From the NCBI RefSeq assembly GCF_000935215.1, contig NZ_JXXD01000068.1, positions 1 through 55,980 on the forward strand: a stretch of DNA of 55,980 nucleotides. The letters run 5' to 3'. Source of the DNA: Stutzerimonas stutzeri (GTDB lineage: Bacteria > Pseudomonadota > Gammaproteobacteria > Pseudomonadales > Pseudomonadaceae). This document shows, piece after piece, positions 26,377-36,386 of this stretch. Both the position numbers and the translations under genes were made by a program. Within the stretch, counting starts at the first letter, position 1, and the number at the start of each line of letters is the position of its first letter. The notes under the pieces were generated by a model. The model did no database searches. It had not been told where the DNA came from and was given only the letters and a program-made list of their open reading frames with translations.

Positions 26377-27657
26377 ATGACTGACACCCGCAACGGCGAG
26401 GACTCCGGCAAACTGCTCTATTGCTCTTTTTGCGGCAAAAGCCAGCATGAAGTACGCAAGTTGATCGCCGGGCCCTCCGTTTTCATCTGCGACGAGTGCG
26501 TCGACCTGTGCAACGACATCATCCGCGAGGAGGTGCAGGAAGCGCAGACCGAGAGCAACGCGCACAAACTGCCTGCGCCGAAGGAGATCAGCGGCATTCT
26601 CGACCAGTACGTCATTGGTCAGGAGCGCGCCAAGAAGATCCTGGCGGTGGCCGTTTACAACCACTACAAGCGCTTGAACCAACGCGACAAGAAAGAAGAA
26701 GTCGAGTTGGGCAAGAGCAACATTCTGCTGATCGGTCCAACCGGCTCGGGCAAGACGTTGCTGGCCGAAACGCTGGCACGCTTGCTCAATGTGCCCTTCA
26801 CCATCGCCGACGCCACTACCCTCACCGAGGCGGGCTATGTGGGCGAGGATGTCGAGAACATTATCCAGAAGCTTTTGCAGAAGTGCGATTACGACGTTGA
26901 GAAGGCCCAGATGGGCATCGTCTACATCGACGAGATCGACAAGATATCCCGCAAATCCGATAACCCGTCGATTACTCGGGACGTATCCGGTGAAGGCGTG
27001 CAGCAGGCACTGCTGAAGCTGATCGAGGGCACCGTTGCGTCCGTCCCGCCACAGGGTGGTCGCAAGCATCCGCAGCAGGAATTCCTGCAAGTGGATACGC
27101 GCAACATCCTGTTCATCTGCGGTGGTGCGTTTGCCGGTTTGGAGAAGGTCATCCAGGGTCGTTCAACTCAGGGTGGTATCGGCTTCAATGCCGAGGTTCG
27201 CAGTAAGGACCCGGGCAAGAAGATCGGCGAGGCGTTGCGCGCCGTGGAGCCTGATGATCTGGTTAAGTTCGGCCTGATTCCTGAGTTCGTTGGCCGTCTG
27301 CCGGTGATCGCGACGCTCGATGAACTCGATGAGGCTGCGCTGATCCAGATTCTGACTGAGCCGAAGAATGCGTTGACCAAGCAGTACGCCAAGCTCTTCG
27401 AACTCGAAGGCGTGGATCTGGAGTTCCGCCCGGATGCACTCAAGGCAGTCGCTTCGCGCGCTCTTGAGCGCAAGACCGGCGCACGTGGTCTGCGTTCGAT
27501 TCTTGAAGGTGTGTTGCTCGACACGATGTACGAGATTCCTTCGCAGAAGGAGGTCAGCAAGGTTGTCATCGATGAAAGCGTGATCGAAGGCACATCTCAG
27601 CCGTTGCTGATTTACGAGAACACCGAGCCGCCAGCCAAGGCGGCGCCTGAGGCGTAA
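26377..27657 (+). CDS. clpX: ATP-dependent Clp protease ATPase subunit ClpX
   Basis: 426 residues, AAA+ unfoldase of ClpXP. The zinc-binding domain has Cys16, Cys19, Cys38 and Cys41 ([17 protein letters not shown]). Walker A is GPTGSGKT near 120, Walker [10 protein letters not shown] near 185, and [10 protein letters not shown] (pore-1/IGF-region neighbours) follows. The start was chosen as the family [10 protein letters not shown] rather than the ATG at 26332, which lies upstream in frame. Confidence 0.97.
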   Translation: MTDTRNGEDSGKLLYCSFCGKSQHEVRKLIAGPSVFICDECVDLCNDIIREEVQEAQTESNAHKLPAPKEISGILDQYVIGQERAKKILAVAVYNHYKRLNQRDKKEEVELGKSNILLIGPTGSGKTLLAETLARLLNVPFTIADATTLTEAGYVGEDVENIIQKLLQKCDYDVEKAQMGIVYIDEIDKISRKSDNPSITRDVSGEGVQQALLKLIEGTVASVPPQGGRKHPQQEFLQVDTRNILFICGGAFAGLEKVIQGRSTQGGIGFNAEVRSKDPGKKIGEALRAVEPDDLVKFGLIPEFVGRLPVIATLDELDEAALIQILTEPKNALTKQYAKLFELEGVDLEFRPDALKAVASRALERKTGARGLRSILEGVLLDTMYEIPSQKEVSKVVIDESVIEGTSQPLLIYENTEPPAKAAPEA

Positions 27658-27662
27658 TCGAA

Positions 27663-27690
27663 CAAAGGGGCCTGCGGGCCCCTTTGCATT
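27663..27690 (+). terminator. Terminator after clpX
   Basis: A 10-bp stem CAAAGGGGCC/GGCCCCTTTG with a TGCG loop, followed by a weak CATTTGG tail. Confidence 0.75.
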
Positions 27691-27788
27691 TGGTCCGCCG
27701 CCTTGTTTTTTACGGTGTGTGCCCTCATCTTTGTTGCAAGGGCATCGCCCATCCGTTTACCGCCGAATGGCCGCCGTAGAGCTGAATT

Positions 27789-30185
27789 ATGAAGACAACC
27801 ATCGAATTGCCCCTTTTGCCGCTGCGCGATGTGGTGGTTTACCCGCACATGGTGATCCCGCTTTTCGTTGGCCGTGAAAAATCCATCGAAGCACTCGAAT
27901 CCGCCATGGCCGGCGATAAGCAGATTCTCTTGCTGGCGCAGAAGAACCCCGCTGATGACGATCCAGGTGAAGATGCGCTGTACCGTGTTGGCACGGTGGC
28001 GACCGTGCTGCAGCTTCTCAAGCTGCCAGACGGAACCGTCAAGGTACTGGTCGAGGGCGAGCAACGTGGTGTGATCGAGCGCTTCGTCGAGGTGGATGAC
28101 CACTGCCGCGCCGAAGTTTCCTTGATCGAAGAAGCTGAGGTCGACGCGCGCGAATCCGAAGTATTCACGCGCAGCCTGCTCAGCCAGTTCGAACAGTACG
28201 TGCAGCTGGGCAAGAAGGTTCCCGCCGAGGTTCTTTCCTCGCTGAGCAGCATCGATGAGCCCGCGCGTCTGGTCGATACCATGGCTGCGCATATGGCGCT
28301 GAAGATCGAGCAGAAGCAGCAGATTCTCGAAATCACCGACCTCCCGGCGCGCGTCGAACACGTACTTGCGCTGCTTGATGCCGAGATCGACCTGCTGCAG
28401 GTCGAAAAGCGCATTCGCGGTCGCGTGAAGAAGCAGATGGAACGCAGTCAGCGCGAGTACTACTTGAATGAGCAGATGAAGGCCATTCAGAAGGAGCTCG
28501 GCGATATCGACGAGGGCCATAACGAAGTCGACGAGCTGAAGAAGCGCATCGAGAACGCCGGCCTCAGCAAAGACGCCTACACCAAGGCCAACGCCGAACT
28601 CAACAAGCTCAAACAGATGTCGCCGATGTCGGCCGAGGCGACAGTGGTTCGTACCTATATCGATTGGCTGGTAAATGTGCCGTGGAAGGCTGCCAGCAAG
28701 GTGCGCCTGGATCTGGCGAAGGCTGAAGAGGTGCTGGATGCCGATCATTACGGCCTAGAAGAGGTCAAGGATCGTATCCTCGAGTATCTTGCCGTCCAGA
28801 AGCGCGTGAAGAAGCTCAAGGGGCCGGTGCTGTGCTTGGTAGGCCCGCCGGGCGTGGGTAAAACCTCGCTGGCCGAGTCGATTGCACGCTCGACCAATCG
28901 CAAGTTTGTACGCATGGCACTGGGCGGCGTACGGGACGAGGCCGAAATTCGAGGTCACCGCCGTACATACATCGGCTCCATGCCCGGTCGTTTGATTCAG
29001 AAGATGACCAAGGTAGGGGTTCGCAACCCCCTGTTCCTGCTCGACGAGATCGACAAGATGGGCAGCGACATGCGAGGTGATCCGGCGTCGGCTCTGCTGG
29101 AAGTGCTCGACCCCGAACAGAACCACAATTTCAACGATCACTACCTCGAGGTGGACTACGATCTTTCGGACGTGATGTTCCTCTGCACCGCCAACTCAAT
29201 GAATATTCCTGCGCCGCTGCTCGACCGTATGGAGGTCATCCGGCTGCCGGGCTACACCGAGGACGAGAAGGTCAACATCGCCATTCGTTACCTGGCGCCC
29301 AAGCAGATCGAGGCCAACGGCCTGAAGAAAACCGAGTTGGAGTTTCAGGAGGCGGCAATTCGCGACATCATCCGCTACTACACCCGCGAGGCGGGTGTGC
29401 GCAGCCTGGAGCGCCAGCTGGCCAAGGTATGCCGCAAGGTCGTGAAGGAGCATGCCGCGGAGAAGCGTTTCCACGTGGTCGTGGACGCCGAATCCCTTGA
29501 GCATTTCCTGGGCGTTCGCAAGTTCCGTTACGGGCTTGCCGAACAACAGGATCAGGTAGGGCAGGTCACTGGCCTTGCCTGGACCCAGGTTGGCGGCGAA
29601 CTGCTTACCATTGAGGCTGCTGTGGTGCCCGGAAAGGGCCGCCTGACCAAGACCGGTTCGCTGGGCGAGGTCATGGGCGAATCGATCACCGCGGCTCTTA
29701 CAGTGGTTCGTAGCCGTGCCGCGAGCCTGGGCATGGCGGCTGATTTCCACGAGAAGCAGGACATTCACATCCACGTGCCCGAAGGTGCGACTCCGAAAGA
29801 CGGCCCGAGCGCCGGTATCGGCATGTGCACTGCACTGGTTTCCGCGCTGACTCAAATTCCGGTGCGCGCAGATGTCGCAATGACCGGCGAAATAACATTG
29901 CGCGGGCAAGTGCTTGCAATTGGCGGATTGAAGGAAAAACTTCTGGCTGCTCATCGGGGTGGGATCAAGACCGTGATCATTCCGGAAGAAAATCAGCGTG
30001 ATCTGAAAGAGATTCCTGAAAATATTAAGCAAGACCTGCAGATTAAACCGGTGAAGTGGATTGACGAGGTCCTGCAAATTGCGCTGCAATACGCGCCGGA
30101 GCCCTTGCCCGATGCGGCTCCCGAGATTGTTGCAAAGGACGACAAGCGCGAGCCTGATTCCAAGGAGCGAATCAGCACGCATTAG
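27789..30185 (+). CDS. lon: ATP-dependent protease La (Lon)
   Basis: 798 residues. The substrate-binding LAN domain spans about 1-200, followed by a coiled coil, an AAA+ module with GPPGVGKTS (about 354-362) and [10 protein letters not shown], and a C-terminal protease domain with the catalytic Ser in [11 protein letters not shown] and the Lys in the following [14 protein letters not shown] segment. It degrades misfolded and regulatory proteins in the cytoplasm. It lies in the usual position between clpX and hupB. Confidence 0.97.
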   Translation: MKTTIELPLLPLRDVVVYPHMVIPLFVGREKSIEALESAMAGDKQILLLAQKNPADDDPGEDALYRVGTVATVLQLLKLPDGTVKVLVEGEQRGVIERFVEVDDHCRAEVSLIEEAEVDARESEVFTRSLLSQFEQYVQLGKKVPAEVLSSLSSIDEPARLVDTMAAHMALKIEQKQQILEITDLPARVEHVLALLDAEIDLLQVEKRIRGRVKKQMERSQREYYLNEQMKAIQKELGDIDEGHNEVDELKKRIENAGLSKDAYTKANAELNKLKQMSPMSAEATVVRTYIDWLVNVPWKAASKVRLDLAKAEEVLDADHYGLEEVKDRILEYLAVQKRVKKLKGPVLCLVGPPGVGKTSLAESIARSTNRKFVRMALGGVRDEAEIRGHRRTYIGSMPGRLIQKMTKVGVRNPLFLLDEIDKMGSDMRGDPASALLEVLDPEQNHNFNDHYLEVDYDLSDVMFLCTANSMNIPAPLLDRMEVIRLPGYTEDEKVNIAIRYLAPKQIEANGLKKTELEFQEAAIRDIIRYYTREAGVRSLERQLAKVCRKVVKEHAAEKRFHVVVDAESLEHFLGVRKFRYGLAEQQDQVGQVTGLAWTQVGGELLTIEAAVVPGKGRLTKTGSLGEVMGESITAALTVVRSRAASLGMAADFHEKQDIHIHVPEGATPKDGPSAGIGMCTALVSALTQIPVRADVAMTGEITLRGQVLAIGGLKEKLLAAHRGGIKTVIIPEENQRDLKEIPENIKQDLQIKPVKWIDEVLQIALQYAPEPLPDAAPEIVAKDDKREPDSKERISTH

Positions 30186-30315
30186 TCTGGAAGGCCACGT
30201 TGACACACTTCAGGCGCCCTTGTTTAATCGGCCTCTTGTGTCATAGCCATCTAGCACCGCTTTGCTTACACCCGAAAATTAAAGATACGACTCAACAGAA
30301 ATAAGGGGACTTAGA

Positions 30316-30588
30316 GTGAACAAGTCGGAACTGATCGATGCCATCGCTGCATCTGCTGATATCCCAAAAGCTGTTGCTGGCCGCGCGCTGGATGCAGTGA
30401 TCGAATCCGTCACCGGTGCCCTGAAGGCTGGTGACTCCGTGGTACTGGTTGGTTTCGGTACTTTCGCTGTCAAGGAGCGCGCTGCGCGCACTGGTCGCAA
30501 CCCGCAGACTGGCAAGCCGATCAACATCGCTGCTGCCAAGATCCCGGGCTTCAAAGCTGGCAAGGCTCTGAAAGACGCTGTCAACTAA
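30316..30588 (+). CDS. hupB: DNA-binding protein HU-beta
   Basis: 90 residues, histone-like HU/IHF fold. It starts [16 protein letters not shown] and carries the signature [22 protein letters not shown] with the DNA-intercalating arm RNPQTGKPI. It compacts the nucleoid. It is preceded by a 130-base promoter region after lon and followed by a terminator. Confidence 0.97.
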   Translation: MNKSELIDAIAASADIPKAVAGRALDAVIESVTGALKAGDSVVLVGFGTFAVKERAARTGRNPQTGKPINIAAAKIPGFKAGKALKDAVN

Positions 30589-30707
30589 GCGTCTTTCTAC
30601 CCGGCCAGTCAGCTCGCGCTGCACTGGCACGGGGCGGTTGTCGAGCAGGCTTGGCCTGCTGCAATCTGGCTTGGGGGAATAAGCCCAACCGCTCCAAAAG
30701 CTCCGAG

Positions 30708-30736
30708 AAGGCGCATCCCTGGATGCGCCTTTCTTT
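30708..30736 (+). terminator. Terminator after hupB
   Basis: Stem AAGGCGCATC/GATGCGCCTT with a small loop and TTCTTTT tail. A further hairpin (AGCAGGC/GCCTGCT, 30644-30660) lies upstream of it in the same spacer. Confidence 0.83.
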
Positions 30737-30793
30737 TATCCGGTTTCCACCCGCGTTGCGCATCCGATCGCGCCGCAGACTCCTGGGGGTCGC

Positions 30794-32653
30794 ATGCTTC
30801 AGAACATCAGGGACAATTCGCAAGGCTGGATAGCCAAAACCATCATCGGCATCATCGTAATGCTGCTGGCGTTGACTGGCTTCGAGGCTATCTTCAATGC
30901 CGCGAGCAACAACCAGAATGCCGCGGAGGTCAACGGCGAGGAGATTTCCCGTTACGACCTTGACCAGGCAATGAACATGCAGCGGCGCCAGCTGGCGCAA
31001 CAGCTTGGCCAGGATTTCGATGCTTCGTTGCTGGATGATCGTCTGCTTCGTGATTCCGCGCTCGGTTCGCTGATTGATCGCATGTTGCTGTTGCAGAGTG
31101 CCAAGAACGCCAATTTCGCCTTCTCCAGCGAAGCGCTCGACCAGCTGATTCTGCAAACCCCCGAATTTCAGGTTGACGGCGCTTTCAGCGCTGCACGTTT
31201 CGATCAGGTCATTCAGCAGATGGGCTATTCCCGTCTCCAGTTCCGCCAGCTGCTCGAGCAGGAAATGCTCATCGGACAGCTGCGGGCCGGCATCTCCGGA
31301 ACCGGGTTCGTTACCGATCAGCAGGTTGATAACTTCGCGCGTCTCGAAATGCAGACTCGCGACTTCGCCACGCTCACCCTGCCTGCTCAGCAGGAGGCAA
31401 TTGAGGTCGGTGACGAACAGATCAAGGAATACTACGAGGCAAACGCTGACCGTTTCCGTACACCTGAGCAGGTCATCGTCGAGTATGTCGAGTTGAAGAA
31501 AGAGTCATTCTTCGATCAGGTCGAAGTGTCTGACGAGGAGCTGCAGGAGCTTTATCAGAAGCAGATCGCCAATCTGGCCGAGCAGCGTCGCGCTGCGCAT
31601 ATCCTCATCGAGACCGGCGGTGAGCTGAGCGACGACGAAGCCAAAGCCAAGATCGATGAAATTGCTACCCGGGTGAAGAACGGTGACGACTTCGCTGCGG
31701 TCGCCAAGGAAGCCTCTCAGGATCCAGGTTCTGCGAACGAGGGTGGTGATCTTGGATTCGCCGGACCGGGCGTATATGACCCGGCATTCGAAGATGCACT
31801 CTATGCCTTGAATGAGGGCGAGGTCTCGGCACCGGTCAAATCCGAATTCGGCTGGCACATCATCAAGCTGCTGGGTGTTCAGTCGCCGGAGGTTCCTGCC
31901 TTCGAGAGCTTGAAGCCCCAGCTGGTACGCGAGCTCAAGGCGCAGCAGGTCGAGCAGCGCTTCGTCGAGACCAGCAAGCAGCTGGAAGATTCGGCATTCG
32001 AAGCATCCGACCTGGCCCAGCCCGCTCAGGAGCTCGGCTTGATGGTGCAGACCACGGAAGCCTTCGGGCGTGACGGTGGCGAAGGCATCACGGCCAATCG
32101 TCAGGTGATCCAGGCTGCTTTCAGCGACGAAGTACTGGTGGATGGCGCCAACAGCAGCGTCATCGAACTCGATCCCGATACCTCCATTGCACTGCGCGTG
32201 AAGGAACACCTGAAGCCTGCGGCTATCCCGCTTGCGGATGTGCGTGAGGATATCGTTCAGCAGCTTCAGCGCAGCCTGGCTGCCGAAGCGGCACGCGCCA
32301 AGGGTGAGCAGTTGTTGGCGGACCTGCGTAAAGGGCAGCAGCCTGATGACGGCCAATGGCAAGCCGTAGAGGCTGCCACGCGCAGTCAGGAAGGCGTTGC
32401 GCCAGCCCTGTTGCAGGCGGTATTCCGCATGCCGCGTCCAGAGCAGCAGGATAAGCCGAGCTATTCCGGCGTGGCGCTGAGCAACGGCGATTACGCGGTT
32501 GTACGCCTGAACGGCGTCAATGAGCCGGAAGCGGCGCTGACCGATGAAGAGAAGCTGAATTATCGACGCTTCCTTGCATCTCGCGTCGGCCAGCAGGACT
32601 TCGCAGCGTTTCGGCAGAAGCTGCAGGCTGAGGCGGAAATCGAAAGATTCTGA
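30794..32653 (+). CDS. ppiD: Periplasmic folding chaperone PpiD
   Basis: 619 residues. One N-terminal membrane anchor (about 12-33) holds the protein on the periplasmic face of the inner membrane. A SurA-like chaperone N-domain follows, then a parvulin-type domain around 265-360 (AAHILIETGGELSDDEA, DLGFAGPGVYDPAFEDAL, SEFGWHIIKLLG) and a helical C-domain. PpiD associates with SecYEG and helps proteins leaving the translocon. The order lon-hupB-ppiD is conserved. Confidence 0.95.
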   Translation: MLQNIRDNSQGWIAKTIIGIIVMLLALTGFEAIFNAASNNQNAAEVNGEEISRYDLDQAMNMQRRQLAQQLGQDFDASLLDDRLLRDSALGSLIDRMLLLQSAKNANFAFSSEALDQLILQTPEFQVDGAFSAARFDQVIQQMGYSRLQFRQLLEQEMLIGQLRAGISGTGFVTDQQVDNFARLEMQTRDFATLTLPAQQEAIEVGDEQIKEYYEANADRFRTPEQVIVEYVELKKESFFDQVEVSDEELQELYQKQIANLAEQRRAAHILIETGGELSDDEAKAKIDEIATRVKNGDDFAAVAKEASQDPGSANEGGDLGFAGPGVYDPAFEDALYALNEGEVSAPVKSEFGWHIIKLLGVQSPEVPAFESLKPQLVRELKAQQVEQRFVETSKQLEDSAFEASDLAQPAQELGLMVQTTEAFGRDGGEGITANRQVIQAAFSDEVLVDGANSSVIELDPDTSIALRVKEHLKPAAIPLADVREDIVQQLQRSLAAEAARAKGEQLLADLRKGQQPDDGQWQAVEAATRSQEGVAPALLQAVFRMPRPEQQDKPSYSGVALSNGDYAVVRLNGVNEPEAALTDEEKLNYRRFLASRVGQQDFAAFRQKLQAEAEIERF

Positions 32654-32661
32654 CTGCCAAC

Positions 32662-32693
32662 TGACGGACGAAACCACTCGGTTTCGTCCGTCA
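32662..32693 (+). other. Perfect 14-bp hairpin after ppiD
   Basis: TGACGGACGAAACC pairs with GGTTTCGTCCGTCA around an ACTC loop, without a U tract. It precedes a true terminator by 11 bases and may protect the ppiD mRNA 3' end. Confidence 0.6.
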
Positions 32694-32703
32694 AACAGAG
32701 AGG

Positions 32704-32734
32704 ACGCCCCGACTGGTTCGGGGCGTTTTCGTTT
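32704..32734 (+). terminator. Terminator between ppiD and the convergent pyrD-like gene
   Basis: Stem ACGCCCCGA/TCGGGGCGT, loop CTGGT, followed by TTTCGTTT. It lies 15 bases before the 3' end of the gene on the opposite strand. Confidence 0.82.
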
Positions 32735-32748
32735 GAAGGTGTTGAGTG

Positions 32749-33579
32749 TCAGCGCAGCAGTTTGCGCCCCAGCCAAGGCCCTTGGCGTAGCAATGCCGCG
32801 TGAACCTGCACCAGTTCCGCGCCTGCACGCATGCGTGCCTGCAGCTGGCTTGCGGTCTGGATGCCGCCAACCGAAAGCAAAGCCATGTCATTTCCGCAGA
32901 ACCGACGCAGGTGCTCGATCTGTTCGCAGGCTTGCGCCTGTCGTTGTGGGTCTTGCCAGGCCAGATAGCGCTCGCGCGTCGCCGGTGGCCCAGGGTCATG
33001 GGCAGCGAGCAGTCCGTCGAATCCAAGCTCAAGTAGCAGCCCGGCAAGCGAGAAGGGAATCTGCTCAGGAAGGCAGCGCAGCTTGGCTATCAGCGGAACC
33101 CAACGCTCACCTCTCTGATTAAGCTGATGCTGTTCTTCACGAAGCGCGGTCAGCAGGTTGTGCAACCGCGCGCCCTGATGAAGCAGCGGGGCGCTGGACG
33201 GACCGATCAGGTTCAACACGAGATAGTCAGCATGCCGCCAGGCACCGCGTAGCAACGCGCAGGTCTCGGCGGTGGAGCATCTGGCGTCCAGGGTCAGATT
33301 CACGCCTAGGCGTGCATCGCCTGGCGGGATTGGCTGCAGCCGGGCGAGCGCAGCCGCTGTCAGGCTGCCGATCTCGTTGAAGCCGAATCCCAGCGACGCG
33401 ACACGCCGTCCCAGTGCACCGTGGCGGTCGAAGCCCGCCGCAATACCCAACGGCGTCGGGAATTCCAGCCCCATTACCGTGACCGGGTGGCGCGGCACCG
33501 CGCTCAGGCGGCACGCGACGCTGGTGAAATTGAGGGCGATACGATTGCGCAGCGCTTGCCAAACCATCGGCTTATCCAT
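32749..33579 (-). CDS. Dihydroorotate dehydrogenase-like flavoprotein, catalytic Ser lost
   Basis: 276 residues, shorter than class 2 PyrD (about 340). The FMN-binding opening is retained (PLGIAAGFDRHGALGRRVASLGFGFNEIGSLT, given here only as landmarks GIAAGFDRHG and GFNEIGSLT, residues 45-74), and so is a late GGI phosphate-binding segment (LLSVGGIQTASQL). Where PyrD has the NxSSPNT loop with the catalytic base serine, this protein reads VLNLIGPSSA (121-130), so the serine position is Ile/Gly. It is therefore unlikely to be the housekeeping PyrD. It overlaps the 3' end of the serC-like gene by eight bases as the last gene of the minus-strand pqq operon. Function unknown; a reshaped flavin oxidoreductase is possible. 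Confidence 0.8.
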   Translation of the reverse strand: MDKPMVWQALRNRIALNFTSVACRLSAVPRHPVTVMGLEFPTPLGIAAGFDRHGALGRRVASLGFGFNEIGSLTAAALARLQPIPPGDARLGVNLTLDARCSTAETCALLRGAWRHADYLVLNLIGPSSAPLLHQGARLHNLLTALREEQHQLNQRGERWVPLIAKLRCLPEQIPFSLAGLLLELGFDGLLAAHDPGPPATRERYLAWQDPQRQAQACEQIEHLRRFCGNDMALLSVGGIQTASQLQARMRAGAELVQVHAALLRQGPWLGRKLLR

Positions 33580-34672
33580 GGCGTTGCTCGAAGTCCGACA
33601 TGAAATCCACCAGCTGTTGCACACCCGACACTGGCATCGCGTTGTATAGGCTGGCCCGCACGCCGCCAAAGGCAGCATGCCCGCGCAGATGGGTCAGGCC
33701 GCATTGCTCGGCCTGGTCAAGAAAGATCTCGGTCAGCCCTGCGTCGGCCAGTTGAAAGCAGACATTGATCGACGAACGATCCTGGACCTTCTGCGGGCAG
33801 TGGTAGAGATCGCTGCCGTCGATGTAGCGGTACAGCAGCGCGCTCCGTTGTCGAGCAGCCGTTGCCATCGCCTCAGCGCCGCCTCGTTGCTTGATCCAGC
33901 GCAGCATCAATGCAGCGACATACAGGGTGAAGGTCGGTGGTGTATTGAAACGGCTCTGTTGCTCGGCCTGGACCGCATAGCTGAACGCGGCTGGGAGACC
34001 AGCTGGCGGTGCTTGCAGAAGATCGTCGCGCACGATGACGACGCACAGCCCGGCTGCACCCAGGCTCTTCTGTGTGCTGGCGTAGATCACGCCGAAGCGC
34101 TCGACTGGAACGGGGCGGGTGAGGAAATCCGAGGTCATGTCCACAACCAGGGGCACCGGCTGCGCGGGAAACTCCTGCAGTTGTAGTCCATTGGCGGTTT
34201 CGTTGCTGGTGATATGGCAGTAGCCAGCCAGTGGATCGAGCCGCCAGTGCGCTGGTGAGGGCAGGGCGGTGAAGTCCTGATCCGCCCCACTGGCGATGAC
34301 GTTCACAGGCGCGTGACGGCGCCCCTCGGCAATTGCCTTGCGTGCCCAGTGACCGCTTTCCAGGTAGTCCGCGCCTTGTCCCGGGCGCAGCAGATTGAGC
34401 GGCAACAGGCCGAACTGCGCCGATGCGCCACCTTGCATGAAAAGCACGCGATAGTTGCTCGGAATCTCCAGTAGTGCGCGCAGGTCGGCATCGGTTTCAG
34501 CCATCAGCTGTTTGAAGGCGCTGCTGGTGAAGGGGTGCTCCAGTATGGAGAGTCCGCTGCCACGCCAGTCCTGCATTTCCTCGCGGATCTGCGCCAGCAC
34601 GTCGGTAGGCAGCATCGCCGGACCGGCAGCGAAATTGTAGTGCCCGGACTGCTCAGAATAGATGCAGGCCAT
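33572..34672 (-). CDS. SerC-like phosphoserine aminotransferase family protein
   Basis: 366 residues, PLP-dependent class V aminotransferase fold. Family landmarks are NFAAGPAMLPTDVL, SILEHPFTSSAF, MQGGASAQFGLLPLNL, SNETANGLQ, the PLP lysine Lys202 in ASTQKSLGAAG and the C-terminal GGVRASLYNAMP. Canonical SerC makes phosphoserine from 3-phosphohydroxypyruvate. Several usually conserved positions differ (ESGHWARKA for TGAWSKKA, TQKSLGAAG for AQKNIGPAG), and Pseudomonas serC normally sits with gyrA and pheA. This is therefore probably a second, specialised copy. It overlaps the upstream membrane-protein gene by 20 bases and belongs to the second pqq operon. Confidence 0.83.
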   Translation of the reverse strand: MACIYSEQSGHYNFAAGPAMLPTDVLAQIREEMQDWRGSGLSILEHPFTSSAFKQLMAETDADLRALLEIPSNYRVLFMQGGASAQFGLLPLNLLRPGQGADYLESGHWARKAIAEGRRHAPVNVIASGADQDFTALPSPAHWRLDPLAGYCHITSNETANGLQLQEFPAQPVPLVVDMTSDFLTRPVPVERFGVIYASTQKSLGAAGLCVVIVRDDLLQAPPAGLPAAFSYAVQAEQQSRFNTPPTFTLYVAALMLRWIKQRGGAEAMATAARQRSALLYRYIDGSDLYHCPQKVQDRSSINVCFQLADAGLTEIFLDQAEQCGLTHLRGHAAFGGVRASLYNAMPVSGVQQLVDFMSDFEQRHG

Positions 34673-35162
34673 GACTACCACTCGCCATGAGGAACAGCAG
34701 GGGAAAGGACAGGATCGTGTTGCTGCGCGACGAAAGGAAGGTGATCCGCGAGCAGCGCACACGCTCCTCCAATGTCGCTGGGACGAAGCCGAGCAGCTTC
34801 TTCTGATGCGGCCAGAGCACCAGCCAAAGGTTGAGCAGCATCAGCGTGCCAATCCAGGCACCAAGACCGATCACCGCCAGCGGTCCCTGCAGCAGCAGCG
34901 CCTCGACCAGCCAGCCGCGTTGCCAGAGCATGAACATGCCGGACACCCAGACCGCCACGGAGGCGTAGCGGAAGATGCCGTGCTCACGTTTCATCCGCGC
35001 TTCCAGATCGCTGTTCAGCGTAGCGGTGTCGATGCCGTTCTGCAGTGGCACGAAGCGCGGGTTCTGGATGAAGTTGGCGTAGTTGTGCCCGACCCAGACC
35101 AGTGCGAACAGTAGGTGCGCATAGCGGGCCAGCAGATCGAGGATCGGCAACTGCATGCTCAC
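34653..35162 (-). CDS. PuuD-like (Urate_ox_N-type) four-helix membrane protein
   Basis: 169 residues with four hydrophobic helices (about 12-33, 64-85, 93-118, 148-162). It has features of the membrane domain seen in PuuD-type urate hydroxylases: ARYAHLLFALVWVGHNYANF with two His in helix 1, and the late SRSNTILSFPLLFLM pattern. Conserved His 16, 26, 61 and 119 could bind haem b; that is inference. The cytochrome c tail of full PuuD is missing. The GTG start overlaps the stop of the preceding small gene (GTGA); an ATG lies two codons in. Role in the pqq-like operon unknown, possibly electron transfer in the membrane. Confidence 0.78.
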   Translation of the reverse strand: MSMQLPILDLLARYAHLLFALVWVGHNYANFIQNPRFVPLQNGIDTATLNSDLEARMKREHGIFRYASVAVWVSGMFMLWQRGWLVEALLLQGPLAVIGLGAWIGTLMLLNLWLVLWPHQKKLLGFVPATLEERVRCSRITFLSSRSNTILSFPLLFLMASGSHGLHLF

Positions 35163-35257
35163 GTCACCAGCCAGTAACGCAGTAACAGGTAGCAGCCGAG
35201 CGTCAGCGCGAGTCCGGCGCTGACGGTGCCGCCGAACGAGTCATGGGGCAGTTTCAA
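35159..35257 (-). CDS. 32-aa hydrophobic peptide after second pqqE
   Basis: A small frame starting at TTG (35257) behind AGGGGGTGG, overlapping the last 17 bases of the second pqqE, with a stop that overlaps the GTG of the next gene. It encodes a short polar start (KLPHDSFGGT), one membrane helix (SAGLALTLGCYLLL) and a tail RYWLVT. Overlaps at both ends and a helix-like composition argue that it is translated; the non-ATG start lowers certainty. It would be a single-pass partner of the following four-helix membrane protein. No family recognised. Confidence 0.55.
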   Translation of the reverse strand: MKLPHDSFGGTVSAGLALTLGCYLLLRYWLVT

Positions 35258-36386
35258 GTTCCACCCCCTGACTGGCCTGTCGGGCGATCAGCGTGCCTTG
35301 CGGACGCGTGGCATCCTGCGCCAGTTCAACGGCCTGGCGAATCAGCTGGTGATGTGGGGATTTACTGCAGGCCGGGTCAGTGTTGGCACCGTTGCCGGTC
35401 AGCAGCAGCGCCTGACAGCGGCAGCCGCCGAAATCCTTTTCCTTATCGTCACAGCTGCGGCAGGGTTCGGGCATCCAGGTGTCGCCACGGTAGAGGTTGA
35501 ATACCGGCGAGTCGTGCCAGATCTGCTCCAGCCGTTGCTGCCGCACGTTGGGGAAGGTGAGGTCTTTGAAGTTGCTGGCCTGGGAGCAGGGCAGCACGTT
35601 GCCGTTTGGCGCGATGGTGACGTGAATGGCGCCCCAGCCGTTCATGCAGGCCTTGGGACGACCTTCGTAATAGTCAGGGATGACGAAGAAGATGGTCAGG
35701 CGATCACCGAACCGCTCGCGTGCCTTGCGCACCTCATCTTCGGCTTTCTGCAGTTCGGCATGGGTCGGCATCAGCGCGTCGCGGTTGAGCAGCGCCCAGT
35801 TGTAGTACTGCACGTTCGCCAGCTCGAGGTACTCGACTCCCAGTTCGACGGCGAACTCGATGATGTCCGGCACCTGAGCGATGTTCTGCCGGGTGATCGG
35901 TACGTTGAGCACCATGGGAAAGTCCATTGACTTGATCAGGCGTGCCATGCCGAGCTTGCGCTCCAAGACATCGACGCCGGCCAGCTGACCTGCCACGTCA
36001 CGGTCGGTGGACTGGAAACCGAGCTGGATGTGGCGTAGTCCGGCATCCTTCAGGGCGCGTAGGCGCGCCTCGGTCAGTCCAATGCCGGAAGTGATCAGGT
36101 TGGTGTAGTAACCCATTCGGTCAGCCTCGGCGACCAGCGTTTCGAGGTCCTTGCGCAGCGTGGGCTCGCCGCCGGAGAAGCCGATCTGCATCGCACCCAT
36201 GGCGCGGGCCTGGGCCATCACGTCGATCCACTCGGCGGTGCTCAACTCATCCTGACGGTAATCGGCAAAGTTGCGTGGATTACTGCAGAACACGCACTGC
36301 AACGGGCATTGGTAGGTCAGCTCCAGTAGCAGCCAGACCGGGTTGCCGCTGCCGTCAAGCCTTAACTCGGATCCAGCCCTTGCCAT
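35241..36386 (-). CDS. pqqE: Second PqqE-like radical SAM enzyme
   Basis: 381 residues, the PqqE length. The radical SAM cluster motif is CPLQCVFC (about residues 30-37), GFSGGEPTLR is the SAM-binding GGEP segment, and the SPASM region keeps all expected cysteines ([43 protein letters not shown]). PqqE forms the Glu-Tyr carbon-carbon crosslink in PqqA. The protein is clearly paralogous to the PqqE at 42484, with divergence throughout (e.g. NVPITRQNIAQ versus [11 protein letters not shown]). It starts behind GGAGGT and overlaps its pqqD by 32 bases. It probably acts on the divergent peptide encoded at 36706. Confidence 0.93.
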   Translation of the reverse strand: MARAGSELRLDGSGNPVWLLLELTYQCPLQCVFCSNPRNFADYRQDELSTAEWIDVMAQARAMGAMQIGFSGGEPTLRKDLETLVAEADRMGYYTNLITSGIGLTEARLRALKDAGLRHIQLGFQSTDRDVAGQLAGVDVLERKLGMARLIKSMDFPMVLNVPITRQNIAQVPDIIEFAVELGVEYLELANVQYYNWALLNRDALMPTHAELQKAEDEVRKARERFGDRLTIFFVIPDYYEGRPKACMNGWGAIHVTIAPNGNVLPCSQASNFKDLTFPNVRQQRLEQIWHDSPVFNLYRGDTWMPEPCRSCDDKEKDFGGCRCQALLLTGNGANTDPACSKSPHHQLIRQAVELAQDATRPQGTLIARQASQGVELETAP

